Both the position numbers and the translations under genes were made by a program. Positions 1 through 11,150 of a stretch of DNA of 64,000 nt are shown here, one piece after another. This DNA is from Citrus sinensis (taxonomy: Eukaryota; Streptophyta; Magnoliopsida; Sapindales; Rutaceae), in the NCBI RefSeq assembly GCF_022201045.2, contig NC_068564.1, positions 7,998,001 to 8,062,000 of the forward strand, written 5' to 3'. The notes beneath the pieces were generated by a model. It worked only from the letters and a program-made list of their open reading frames with translations. It was not told where the DNA came from and made no database searches. Every line of letters begins with the position of its first letter. Within the stretch, counting starts at the first letter, position 1.

Positions 1-2079
1 CTTAACTTTCCTTGAGGAAGACTAGATAAATGACTTAAACCTAAGAGTAAGGTAAAATTAGAGAAATCATCAAGGGATTAAATTGATGCTTAGTTTTTTG
101 TATATGTTTAAGAACATGAAAAAGAGCAACAATAATTAAAAAAAGGATTATCCTTGAAATGTAATAACCTATAGAACTATGTTGCAATGGGTGTGTAATT
201 TTATTACTAGCCAAGTACATGTTACTGAGAGAATCCTATAGGAATATTTCAAAGAAACAAGTACACATTCCCACTAGTTACAACAAAGCTCTAAATAATG
301 TAATGTGGTACTATGGGAAAAGGCCATAATATGCAAGTTGCTAGGATCCATTTATGGATTAAGGAAAGCATCTTGATTATGAACCATCAATTTTGATGAA
401 GTATTTATAATACTTGGATTCATTAAGGACATTGATGAACTATATTATACAACAAATTCAGTGAAAGGCTGTAGCATTACTATTCCTTTGTAATGATAAC
501 ATCCTCTTAATTAATAAAGATAGAGGAGCATTATTTGTAATAAAGGGCTAACTAGTAGAACAATTTAATAAAAGTGACCTAAAAATAAAAAGTTATATTC
601 TTAGTACCAACCTTCAATAAAACCAAAAGAATAAAACTCTAACTTTATCCTAAATAGCTTATATTGATAAGATTATGTCTTGATGAAACATTTTCAATTC
701 CAAGAATGATACTAATTATTTAGAAATGGAGTTATTTATTCTCCAAGCATTAATGTTCTTGTATATTTAAGGAGATAGATAAAATGAGACAAAATACCTA
801 TGCAAAAACTGTGAATGGAAAGTCTTATTTACGTCAAGACATATTCTTATTCTGCAATTGGATGGTCACTAAATATCATTCAAACCTTAAACATCAAAAT
901 ATTGTTAATCATTTAATATAGATTCTGAAAAGATCTAAGAACTATATGCTTATGTTTTTTTAGTGGCGATCTCATGCTAGTAAGTTTCACAAAAGATTAT
1001 GACTTCATGTCAAAAAAGGATTCTAGGAAATTTATTTCTAAATCGTGTTTATATTGGGAAGTGGAGATATGGTTATGGGAGTATGAAACAATTTAATGTC
1101 ATAGACTTCATAACTAAAGCTAAAAATATGGCTCTTTTTGAAGATATTAAAAAGGCTATTTAATGAAACTTGAGATGGTGCCTGTACCAACTGCATTTGT
1201 AAACTTTAGTATTGTACCTATAGTAATTGTATCTATTAAATTTTATTAGCATAATGGTGGTGCAATTGATCAACTATAGGAACCAATAAATCACAAGAAA
1301 GAAAAACATAGGGAATACTACTAGTTTAAAGGAATAGTGTAAAAATGTTATATAACACGTACCCCAAATGGCATTAGAAAGCTATATGGTAGATCTTATT
1401 AGAAATAGCCATTAATGGGAAATCTTTATAACTTGCAGTTGGAGTCCTATAACATGTGCAATATGCCAGATACAATTTGAGAGCTAGTGGGAGACTCTTG
1501 GGATTATGTGCTATTTAAAGCATATTAATTTATTTATAAATACATTTTTTGATTAATAAAATATTTGAGATATTTTTTGAGATATCTTAATTGCATAAAT
1601 AATTTGAATAAAGTCCATTTAGTCATATTATTTATATGTGTGGTAATCATATGGATTTTACAGAAGAGATAAATACTAATTATCTTATGATTAAATAAAT
1701 TGAGTTCACAATTGATAAATAGAGTGGGGTGCCCTATTTATGTTTAGATTGTAGTAAGTTCATCGAATAATTTATCTTAATCATGTATGAATATAATGAT
1801 GTAGTTTGACTACATTAGATTAGATCCCATATAAGATTTAATTAACTCTGAAATGACAATCAGACTTATTAAATCTCATAACCATTGATTTTATTGTGGT
1901 CTCAATATTGAGTTAATTATAGTTTCATGATTATGATTGTTATTCTATTTGAGTTATGAATAGGTGCGACATACCTTTGTAGTTAAGATTATGCGGTATC
2001 TTGGTGGGAGCAATTATGAGTAATGAAATTATAGATTAACAATATAGAATTTGTACAACACATCTCTTGATGAGCTTTT
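1..2079. other. gene-free repeat-like DNA, possible decayed copia remnant
   Basis: No open frame above background on either strand. A polypurine-like AGTGGGAGA at 1486-1494 is followed by an AT-rich stretch that reads like the start of a copia 3' LTR, so a very old plus-strand copia element is possible. No reverse transcriptase or integrase motif could be read. The class is a guess; the absence of an intact gene is more secure. Confidence 0.35.
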
Positions 2080-3549
2080 TGTTGATGTATAAATACTAAT
2101 GCTATTGGTGTCAATGTGCAAGTGTACACAACAAGTAATAAAGTGATGAGTATTCAAGATCGTCTCCACAGGGATTGATGTTATTAGACTTGCCACAACA
2201 ATCTTAACAATGCAGATTTTGTGTCTAAATTAAGATAAACAATTGATGAAACTAATTTACTAATGAAAATAAAAACACAATAAATAAAATGCAACAAAGT
2301 AAATTATCACGTCAATCTCAAGGATAAAATCAATGGGAATATAAAGTAGTTGAGTGAATAAACTCTCCTAATGGTCTTGACTATTTTCTAATGGTTGGGT
2401 CGGTTGCTGCAGTATCTGCTACAGCACTAGGCAGAATCCTTATGTATCCTCAGCCGTCGCATGTTGGATATCTTATATCTATATGCAACCTAACAGTGAT
2501 CAGTTGCTATGCCAACATAAGATATAGCATTACACGCTTAGGTTCTATTTACCATACAAGGTGAATCCTTACGTCTAATTCATCACTAATCTTAAATCAA
2601 GCATGGCCCTTTTGGGACTCAAGTAAAACTCAATCCGGGAAACTCAATTTAAGATCAAGTATTGTTCTGATATGTTCCACTAAGATAGGTCATTTTGCTA
2701 CTCTCTCCTAACTTGTATCATTAAATGGGCGATCAATCAAAATAATGAATAAACATAAATACTATCAAAACAAACTGCTACAGCAAACATGCAACAACAC
2801 ATATATTCAGTCAATAAACCATCAAGATTGTTTATCACTCAACCACAAATAAATTTAATTCATGGTTTGCAAAAGAAAAATGAAGAACAAAATTTCGGCC
2901 ATGAAACACATCCCCATGAATAAATAGTAAACAAGAAAACAAGAGAAGAATAAGAAGGACTGAGTTCTTGATTTATTTTTGCAAATTCTCCTCTTGTTCA
3001 GCCCTCAATCTCTCTCTTGAATTGTGTTTTTCTTTTGTTTCTTTGTGTTTTTCTCCTTGGGTGACGGCTCCCTCTTTTCCTTATGATGTGTGCTTCTTTT
3101 ATAGTTGAAAATTAGGGTAAACGAAAGCCTAGGTCGGATTAGGAAACTGCAGATTGCAATTCTGCAGTTATCCCGCGCGGAATTTTCTCTGTCGTTGTTC
3201 CAGGATTGCTACAGCAGCGGCTACAACAATGGTTGCTACAGCAACAGCTACAGCAACTGCACTGTTTCAGATTTGTTTCAATTCTTTTATAGCTATGTTC
3301 TTCCTCCTTTTTGCCAGCCTATTGCATCAGCATTCCTTCCATGATTTATAAGCTTCTGGAAACCTACAATTATGCACACAATTTGAGCATAAATTACTTT
3401 AAATTAAGCAAACCTTATTAAGACTAAACTAAAATGAATATTTATGCAAAATGTAACAAAAATGCAATGAAAACACATCATTTACTCTCTAAGTAATCTT
3501 GATTTAAGTCTAAAAATGTCATGATAACTCTCATTTCATAGAGTTATCA
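2080..3549 (-). mobile_element. solo LTR, 1,470 bp, with 5-bp target duplication CTTTT
   Basis: Seen: on the plus strand the element runs from TGTTGATG to GAGTTATCA, so it has TG..CA ends in both orientations. It is flanked by perfect copies of CTTTT at 2075-2079 and 3550-3554, the 5-bp duplication expected from an LTR-retrotransposon integrase. There is no pol coding, primer binding site or second LTR inside, so it is best explained as a solo LTR left by recombination. Minus orientation is chosen because the TGATAACTC end at the right resembles a common plant LTR 5' end (from memory). The short frames at 3105-3351 lie in a CTACAGCAA-rich low-complexity patch and are not taken as genes. Confidence 0.75.
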
Positions 3550-5937
3550 CTTTTGATACTTCATCATAGAATTCTTCTACTAGAGTATGTCAACATAATT
3601 AGTATGTTGAAAATGATAAATAGAGAAAATTAATAAATGTCAAGGAACATGATTTAATTAAATTAATTGGATAGTTGAGATATCAATTTAATTACTGATA
3701 TGGTACAAAGGATTTTATAGTAAAGAAATCAAATATAGCATTGGTCAAATTATTATTCGAGAACACTATCCTAGATAACATACAATTATTGACGTCAGTA
3801 GCAATCTTTTAATGGAGTAGATTTGGAACTAAATAATTAGGGTAGTTTGATTACATGTCTAATTACTGTAGTCATTATTATATGTACCCAAGTGATCCCC
3901 ATGTTAGCTCTCTTAATTGACTGCATTACTACTGGATTAATAAGAAGACAACTAACTATTTGAGTTAAAAGCCTAAATATTTTATTTGGTGTGAGGCTCC
4001 ATTTAATATGCTTGTTGTAAGGGGTCCTGTGCTATTTTACAAGGTAGGCCCCTATAACAAGAGCAAGTGATACGCCAATTTTGGTTTTATCTTACCTTTT
4101 AATTTAAATCAAATATTTTTTTATTTAATATAATTAAAAATGAGATAAAATAAAGAGCCTTGAGTTTCCATTAAAAGATATAAAAAGACTTACTTTTTCA
4201 CAAAAGAGATAGGATTCACAATATACAGAATACAAAAAATGAAAATTTTTCTCTTTAACTTTGAGAGAAAAAGCTTTTGACTGATAGTTGCTTTCAATAG
4301 TGATAAAGGCACCCACACATCAAGTGTATATTAAACTTGAATAATGATTTGGATGATTGTTAGTGATGGATTGTGATTTAACAAGATTGGTCGTGATAGA
4401 TCGTGACTTGGGAGCCTAAATTGGTACAACAAAAAAGCAAAGGTACAATTTCTAAATTATATTAATTCTATATGTTATCTGAGAATCGCGATCCAAATAT
4501 TTCCACTATAAAATAATTTTCAACCAACGCCTATATCTCAAATTAATGGTTTAAAGTAGATTTTATCCTTGTTTTTAAATATTCCCACCCTAAAAACACA
4601 AGGAGACAATTTATGAATTTGACTAAAATAAGGAGACAAATCAACTAAATTTGACTAAAATACCCTTGCGCTATTTTCTTTTTTAATGGAGAAATTCAGT
4701 TAAGGACTTAATGAAACAAATTTGAATTGCGCATATATTGTCCAAATAAAGATTACTTTTTTTTCTTTGCTTATCTCATTAGATAGCTAGAATTAGCGCA
4801 ATATGCTTGGATATTTCACAATTAATGTTATCATTCTCTTCTTCTCCATAATTAGGGAAATTTGAATTCATTTATTTTTAACATACTTGAATCAGTAATC
4901 TAGAAAGCTTCACTAAGTAATCTTTAAAAGAACATAATTAATTACATGTACATTTTCGTATGCTGAGTGTATTTTACGCGTCATTTCCTATAAAAGTTTC
5001 TAACATTTTCCTTAAACCTTCTTCAAGTTTTAACATCACTATTTGAAAATTAAAAGAAAAAAATATTTTTTTGTTGTATTGAAAAGAGAGTAATTGGGTT
5101 CATTATTGTGCGAATTTCTAGGGATTTAATTAGATTGATTGGTGTGTAATATGAAAATTGTTAAAACGAAGCAAAACAGATGTGCACGCATATCGGCAAA
5201 CACGTTACTTTTCCCTCTGTTTTTACTTCATCGTATGTAATCAACATTTGGTAGTTATTTTGAAATTTCTTTTATTTGTATTTGATTTTTATTTTCTGTT
5301 CTATTTTGATACTGTTTTTTCTGTTTCGCTTTCCAGTGTAACTTCCCTGCAGTTTGACGTGGACACGATGTTGGGTAGCCACATCTTTTTGCAAGGTATA
5401 TGTGGCTAAATCGCGTCTCTGTTGCCAGTAAATAATGACACCACCATTGTGTAGATTTACAACTTTAAATTTGAGGATAGATAATTAGTATAGAGTATAG
5501 CCGAGAGTAATTTACAAAAATATCAGATGTACTTTTAAAATTTTTCCCATTTTTGTTGAACATACTATAGCATTACTACCATAATAAGCTCGATGAATTA
5601 ATTGGTGTTGGCTAACATTTCCAAAATGAATGTAATTGCCTTTTTTTTTTAAATGAACACAGCAATTTCCCTGTGCTTTCATATATGTGGTCAATTTTGT
5701 GATGAATTTATAAAAGGAAAGACAGACACAAAGAATTAGCTAGTAAGGTCATGATTCTATCTATTTAAATTGTTACTTTACCATGTTTTCTTTATAATTG
5801 TTAATGAATTAAATTCGTCAAAATTTAAGGTATATCTTTATTAACTTTATACCCTATTAAATTTTGAAAAATATGGTCAGTGTTAACTTGGAACAGATAA
5901 ATTCTTGGCCTCATACAAATTAATTGTCCGCGTCTTT
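3550..5937. other. intergenic, with left flank of MADS unit A
   Basis: No credible gene. The part at about 4850-5105 is clearly related to 37495-37790 (shared TTTACGYG-like stretch, CCTATAAA box and GAGAGTAATTGG end). It is therefore the left edge of the same ancestral block that carries the MADS inverted pair in unit D. After 5110 the similarity stops where the minus-strand MADS relic would begin, so that relic is lost here. The rest is AT-rich and shows nothing I can name. Confidence 0.5.
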
Positions 5938-5942
5938 CCTCT

Positions 5943-5950
5943 TATATATG
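5943..5950 (+). promoter_or_regulatory. TATA box of MADS gene 1
   Basis: TATATATG after CCTCT, 89 bp upstream of the chosen ATG at 6032. The sister gene at 39765 has a TATAA box at the same distance in the same context, which supports both boxes and both start codons. Confidence 0.6.
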
Positions 5951-6031
5951 CATCACAAAATGATCATATCAGAGCACACAAATATCATTGTTCATAGAAA
6001 AAGAAATAAGCCAATCATATTGATTTTGGAA

Positions 6032-6562
6032 ATGGTAGCCAAGAAAACCAGAGGGAGACAAAATATTGAAATGAAAAAGATAGAGAATGAGGATGATAGA
6101 ATGATGACATTCTCAAAACGTAGACCAGGTATATACAAGAAGGCCTGTGAGCTTGTTACTCTTACTGGAGCTGAGATAGGAATTGTGTTGTTCTCACTGT
6201 CTGGGAAGCCTTTCACATTTGGACATCCCTCCCTGGAAGCTGTTGCTAACCGCTTTCTGGGGTCGAACCAGCAGCATCCGAACGATAACACTCATCCGCT
6301 GGTCGAAGTTCACCTCCGGGTGAGAATTAATGAGCTGAATCAGCAGCATAATGAGCTGTTGCGCCAGCTGGATAAGGAAAAGGCGCGGGAGAAGATCTTG
6401 ACGCAGCCTAGGAAAGGGAAAGAGACTCAGCCACCTAGGCGGGAAACCCCAGTTGATGAGCTCAACCATCAGGAGCTGCTTCAAATGGATGCAGCGGTTG
6501 ATGATCTGCACAAAACTTTTCTCGCCAAACTAAAAGAAAAGACTGTTGCCGCCTCTTCCTAG
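6032..6562 (+). CDS. type I (M-alpha) MADS-box protein, AGL62-like, 176 aa
   Basis: A DNA-binding transcription factor of the type I M-alpha MADS group. Relatives such as AGL62 act in female gametophyte and endosperm development; that role is family knowledge. The ATG at 6032 is chosen because the protein then begins MVAKKTRGRQ, the usual N-terminus; the frame stays open upstream to 5924 without another convincing start. Residues 1-60 are the MADS domain (KKTRGRQ, MKKIEN, TFSKRR, GIYKKACELVTL, EIGIVLFS), followed by the group's [18 protein letters not shown] signature. A Gln/Glu-rich coiled-coil-like region spans about residues 100-130 (NELNQQHNELLRQLD). Intronless, as usual for this group. 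A TAG ends it 11 codons before its paralogue at 39765-40328, which reads on to MYFHHK. Confidence 0.88.
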   Translation: MVAKKTRGRQNIEMKKIENEDDRMMTFSKRRPGIYKKACELVTLTGAEIGIVLFSLSGKPFTFGHPSLEAVANRFLGSNQQHPNDNTHPLVEVHLRVRINELNQQHNELLRQLDKEKAREKILTQPRKGKETQPPRRETPVDELNHQELLQMDAAVDDLHKTFLAKLKEKTVAASS

Positions 6563-6848
6563 ATGGCACATCCTATGTATTTTCGTCATTAATAATATAT
6601 CTCATTTTCCTTTAAATTTGGCATAGAAAATCTGATAAAGCTGCAGGTCCAAATGGTTAACTTGAAAAATGCTAAAAAGCTACCGACCGTAATTGCCTAT
6701 GGTACAATTTGAGAATACAACTTCTTTTTGTCCCACAACTTCGACATAATTTCGTGAGCATCATTAGCAGCAATATTAAATTAATCTGTCAATTCATTCA
6801 AGTAATTAACTGATTCATACTTGGTGAACTAGATTTATTGTCATATAT
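6563..6848. other. 3' flank of MADS gene 1, shared with the other MADS units
   Basis: Closely related to 30697-30955 and 40329-40575, including GCTACCGACCGTAA-like and CAGATTT..GTCATATATAAA-like stretches. It ends exactly where the solo LTR at 6849 interrupts the shared sequence. Confidence 0.6.
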
Positions 6849-7865
6849 TGTAATACCCCACACCTTTATAAATTGAGAGAGAGAGAAGGAAAGAGAGAAG
6901 AAGAAGAGAGAGAGAGAATGGAAGAATCGAACCGGATCGACCCAAACCGGCGAACCCGACCCAGCTTCTGTTTCCATTTCCGGCCACCCCACCAGCAACG
7001 GAAGGTGCCGACCAAACCAAAAGATTATGCTTATCATTTTACCGGCCTCGTTGTTGTCGGAAAACGGCCGGAAGACCACCGATTGAAGCCTTCAATCTTC
7101 ATGGAATCGCCGCCTAGATTCGGTGCATTTTCGCCGCCTCAATTTGGTGCGTTTTCGCTAGAATTAGGCCGTGCCAACACTAGGGTTTTGTTCCTCACCT
7201 TGCCCTTTGCTATTTCCGATCATCTACAACCACCGGGGGAACCGATTGGCCGTTGATCACCCGTTGAAGGATTCACGGCTTTGGGAGCTCAATCCAGAGC
7301 CATCGCCGCGTGTGGGAGGTCACCACCACCACCGTTGGACTCAGCTCGCCTAGAAGTGCATAACCCGAGCTTTCCGTCGCCATTTGTTGACTTTTGGTCA
7401 CCATTGACCACCAAGGGCATTTCAATAATTTTACACTCTGAGGGGAATTTTGTGATTCCAAACTTTGTGGGTATTTTAGTAATTGCTATAATTGAGGATA
7501 AGTTGGTAATTTATGATCCTGAGGTTGAATTGGTAAATTATGATTTTAGGGGTATTTTGATAATTTTGAATTCAAGGGCATTTTGGTAATTCTAAGTATT
7601 TGAGGGTATTTTCATAATTTTCAAAAATTATGAGTATTTTGGTAATTAATTATTTAAATTGAGATTATTTGAAGTTAAGTATGAAATGTGACTGTATTGA
7701 GAAATTTGAGAACATTGGAGTTTATGATTATAATTTAATTTTATCTTATAAGATTATTTTTATTGATTTTAGGCCGATGATATCGATACATGTTTGTTAC
7801 TCGAGGGAGTCAGGAGGTAAGTAAACTAGATTTTTAAATGAATATGTATATGTTTGGACAAATGT

Positions 7866-7968
7866 TAAGTTACATTTAATGTAACTTACACCACTTACAT
7901 GAAGTGCGTGGGCCCCACACCACACACTGTTCATGTGAGTGGATGTAAGTTACATTAAATGTAACTTA
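7866..7968. repeat. palindromic insertion, MITE-like, inside the solo LTR
   Basis: TAAGTTACATTTAATGTAAC at the left is matched by its inverse at the right, and each arm is itself nearly self-complementary. About 55 bp between them includes GTGGGCCCCAC-like sequence. This looks like a foldback or MITE nested in the LTR. No clear target duplication was identified. Confidence 0.55.
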
Positions 7969-8496
7969 GGAGCTCCCATATGTTTGACATGTTTGAAAAT
8001 CATATTTTGATATATATGGATATGGATTTATATACTCTGCCCATGTGTTTATATGATGTGTTGATAGGATGTGTTGTTATGTGTTATGTGTGTTTATGGA
8101 CATGAGCATATGTATGTGTGAATGATTCATTGGCATGAGCACGAAAATGCATTATGTTTTCTATAAAATAAGAAAGTAGATTTTAGCAAACGAAATTTGA
8201 AGAAAGAAAGATTGTTTTACAGTTTTGGCTTGGATGCTTGAATTCATTACTGGCTTAGTGGAGGATACTCTGGATGTTATATTATGGTTATGAGATAAAT
8301 GGGTGAGGGACATGTTGACGTGAAGTCCAAAGTATATGAAAGTTAAAGGAGTGTCCTACTAAGTGGTAATTGAGTAGCTCAAGTTGAAGTAAGTAATTTG
8401 AAAGTAGAATGTGAAATTTTGAAAATGACAAAATGAGATTTCAATGATTTGTTTTACAATGTTTTTTGAATGCCATGGCGCGTCATCCATTTTCAT

Positions 8497-8498
<2 letters not shown>

Positions 8499-8528
<30 letters not shown>
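8499..8528. repeat. (TATG)n microsatellite
   Basis: About seven and a half uninterrupted TATG units inside the solo LTR. Confidence 0.85.
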
Positions 8529-8813
8529 TTTTGGTATATGAAAAATTGGTTTGCTTACTGAGTTTCGTACTCATTATAATTTATTGCGATTCAATTCCCA
8601 TAAATCAGGATTGATTCATGATGAGTGACGAAGGGGACTTGAATTGAGGACGGTAGATGGTTTGGCATAAATTTTAAATTCGTCCGCTGCAGTTTGTATT
8701 TCGAGGCTATAATTTTTATAGATTATGAAAGAATTATTATTATTATTATTTTTAGTATACATATTTGAGCTGCAGTTAGATTTGCCCTGTGGAGCTTCAG
8801 GCGGGTCGTTACA

Positions 8814-9271
8814 TATATAAACCTCACTCTCCAATTACATCATCCAACTAGCTATTTAAATCATGATCATGATAGCAAGTGGACAAATATACTTCCGAAA
8901 ACAAGTGAATCGTTCTAAATATATTTGAAACTTGATTTAAAACAAAGGTAAAGGATTTAGTGGGCTATAAAATAGATACATATATGTGTAAGGTTTGGTT
9001 GGAGTTGAAAAACTTTACCCGCCAAACCTTGACCCCTGCCCCAAAGTATTTTTACTCAAACTCAGATGATCGGGTATAAAATGAATTCATGGCCAATAGA
9101 ACTACACCCATGGGACTTTTGGTTCCACATGATTGTTTGCGATACATAAGAAATAATTAATCTTTTCAATTTAAAATCTTAACGCCAAATTCACAACCAT
9201 TCAAGTAAATTAGAACTACATATAAAGAATTTAATAGTAATAGATTATCTTGCAGTAGCAGTTATGGTATA
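8814..9271. other. downstream flank of MADS unit A, gene-free
   Basis: Resumes the shared MADS flank after the solo LTR (AACTAGCTATTTAAA, ATCATGATCATGATA and GTGAATCGTTCTAAATATAT are all found again near 30990 and 40620). Similarity to units C and D continues to TTATGGTATA at 9271 and then stops. Confidence 0.6.
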
Positions 9272-9927
9272 TGTTGATGCTGAAATTTGGTCGAGCGGAT
9301 GGTGACGACTGGATTGCCTTGTCAAAGGTCAACTTTGTCTTTTACTTGAAAATGCACCCTTGTTGATTTTACGAGTATTGAATCATCTCAATGATTTCTA
9401 TGACCTGAAACAACAAAACAATGGTTAGGGGTGCCGGTTTTTTCTGGCGTTAACCCTCCGACGCTTAAGTCAGTGATTTTGTGTGATTTTCTATATGGAA
9501 GAGATGATATCTTGTTCAGAAGGTCCAACCCCTTTTTCTGAATCTTTTTCCTGCTTTAATTGACGATTGTAAGTGTCGGTTATTGTGGCCGTTGTCTAAT
9601 TGAATGCATTGATTACGTCATTTAAGTGTGTGGGTTAATACGTCCGTTTATATAGTTATTAGTCAGTCGTTGTAACGCCTAATCATACTTTAAACATACC
9701 TGCACGTTACAGACTAATTCCTGAAAGGAACTCGTTGTCTTAGCCTATGAAAATCACGTGACCAGCTCCTGGTCTGCTCGAGTTATGCTGGTCGTGCTTA
9801 ATACACGAGACCAAATAACGAGAATTCTCCTCGACTTGACTAAATTTTAATAGCCCAAACAATGAGTCAAATACGAAGTTGCTTATTTGTTTGGATTGTC
9901 TATGTCCAAATGATTTGTTTGCAGCTT
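9272..9927. other. LTR-like relic interrupting the MADS unit A flank
   Basis: Begins TGTTGATGCTGAAATTTGG exactly where similarity to the sister flank (33975) ends. It is followed by GGTCGAGCGGATGGTGACGA and CTCCGACGCTTAAGTCAGTG, which look like stretches common in plant LTR leaders (from memory). No matching right end or target duplication was found, so the element is truncated or rearranged. No coding seen. Confidence 0.35.
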
Positions 9928-10343
9928 TTGACAAGGAAAAATTACTATCGACTTGCTAAATTTTATCCTAAAGATTTTTCTACAATAGATCTTATAACAC
10001 TTGAGATGCAACTTGATGCTTACATTACGGATTTGCGATATAGTGCAAAATTTTCAGAATTGAGAGTGATTGGTGAACTTTCAAGGACAATGGTTAAGAC
10101 TAAAAAGGACAAAGTGTATCCGTTAGTTTACCAATTGGTTACATTGTCTTTAATTCTACCTATAGCCACTACAAATATAAGAGAGTATTTTCAGCCATGA
10201 ATTTTGTGAAGAATCGACTTCCGAATCGGATGGGTGATCAATGGTTGAATGATAACTTAGTTGTGTACATAAAAAAAGATGTATTTGTTTATATTGACAA
10301 TGAAATTGTTATTCGATGTTTTCAAAACATGAAAACACGTTGA
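9928..10343 (+). pseudogene. hAT-type transposase C-terminal dimerisation-domain relic
   Basis: The translation matches the end of plant hAT / zinc-finger-like transposases: FYPKDFS, a VYPLVYQLVTLSLILPIATT stretch, then, after a one-base frameshift near 10188, FSAMNFVKNRLPNRMGDQWL and a terminal FQNMKTR before a TGA at 10341. About 138 residues remain; the N-terminal zinc finger and catalytic parts are absent. The family call comes from the LxLxLPxATxxxxRxFSAM pattern typical of hAT C-termini. Non-functional. Confidence 0.6.
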
Positions 10344-10493
10344 GAACAGTTGAAGAAGTTTTAAAAATGGTTATGTCAATGAAATCAGATATTTTATTTA
10401 TTATTTTTTCAGTTGGTTTTATTATCTTGTCGAATTTTTTTTTTATCAATTTATATTAAGCTCCTTTTGAATTTATTTCCTTAGTAAGAGAGT

Positions 10494-10725
10494 GATTGTT
10501 GTCATGGTAGCTGGTTCAATATGTCTGAGGAAGTGGTTTGCAACAGCTTCAAAGTAGCAGTGACCAAAGGAGTAAAGGCTTTACCAGATGTTGAGAAATA
10601 CCACATTGCCAATCTCAACGTTAGTGTGAGAGTGACAAGATCACTGGGCTTCTTGTAGATCCAGATCTACGTTTAGAGAATGTGATTTTTCTGTCATCCT
10701 CGTTTTCAACCTGCATCTCAATCTT
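10494..10725 (-). pseudogene. MADS-box relic, left arm of inverted pair (unit B)
   Basis: Read on the minus strand this is a degenerate MADS domain: KIEMQVENEDDR-like, then [12 protein letters not shown], then SELVTL and GIVV-like positions, with indels that break the frame. It sits head-to-head with the plus-strand relic at 10738, and CATCTCAATCTT at 10714-10725 pairs perfectly with AAGATTGAGATG at 10738-10749 over a 12-nt loop. The same arrangement occurs at 37790-38430. Confidence 0.7.
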
Positions 10726-10737
10726 TAACTTTTCCAA

Positions 10738-11150
10738 AAGATTGAGATGAAAAGGATTGAAAATGAGGTAACAAGAGGATTACATTCCCTAAACGTAGAT
10801 CCAGGATCTGCAAGGAGGCTAGTGAGCTTGGTAATTCACTAGCCCTGCCACCAAGCCTTTCTCAATTGGTCACCTATCAATTGAAGATATTGCAAATCAT
10901 TTCAGGGTTCAAGCAGCCTTCAATGACAGCACTCATCCAGTTGTTGAGGCTCACTGCCAGGTGAGAAATAACTCAGTTAAGAAGCTTGCATATAATGAAA
11001 GTAGTAAATTTACATGCTGATGTACATCAAGAAAAATAATCAAGCTCAGGAATGAAAGATATAACTTCTGGTGGCGTTTTTGGATAAAGAATTCACACGA
11101 CAACCTTAAAAGTTTGGTAGACAGATCTTTGATTTAGGGTAATGCATCAA
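10738..11150 (+). pseudogene. MADS-box relic, right arm of inverted pair (unit B)
   Basis: Plus-strand MADS remains: AAGATTGAGATGAAAAGGAT, then TAAACGTAGATCCAGGATC (KRRSRI-like), then AAGGAGGCTAGTGAGCTTG (KEASEL) and an altered FGHPSIEA/VANHF-like stretch. There are several deletions and no open frame. The 36-kb duplication starts inside this arm at 10752. Confidence 0.7.

Larger units (their letters stand above)
6849..8813. mobile_element. solo LTR, 1,965 bp, with 5-bp target duplication TATAT
   Basis: Seen: ends TGTAATACCCC and GGGTCGTTACA, flanked by TATAT at 6844-6848 and 8814-8818. Sister blocks at about 30950 and 40575 carry the uninterrupted sequence GTCATATATAAA, so the empty site is known. 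The left part is GA-rich followed by a GC-richer CCGG-containing leader; the middle carries many imperfect copies of GGTATTTTGGTAATT. No pol genes. The frames at 6873-7589 lie in this LTR and are not treated as genes. The LTR style resembles large plant gypsy LTRs, but the lineage is not determined. Confidence 0.85.

Noticed and set aside
3105..3351. Two overlapping small frames of 65-79 codons
   Set aside because: They lie in a CTACAGCAA-rich low-complexity patch of the solo LTR and encode no recognisable motif.
5924..6031. Upstream extension of MADS gene 1 by 36 codons
   Set aside because: It begins at TTG, covers the TATA box and is not MADS-like; the ATG at 6032 matches the paralogues.
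6873..7589. Arg/Glu-rich and Pro-rich frames
   Set aside because: They fall wholly within the solo LTR at 6849-8813; composition reflects the GA tract and GC-rich leader, not a gene.
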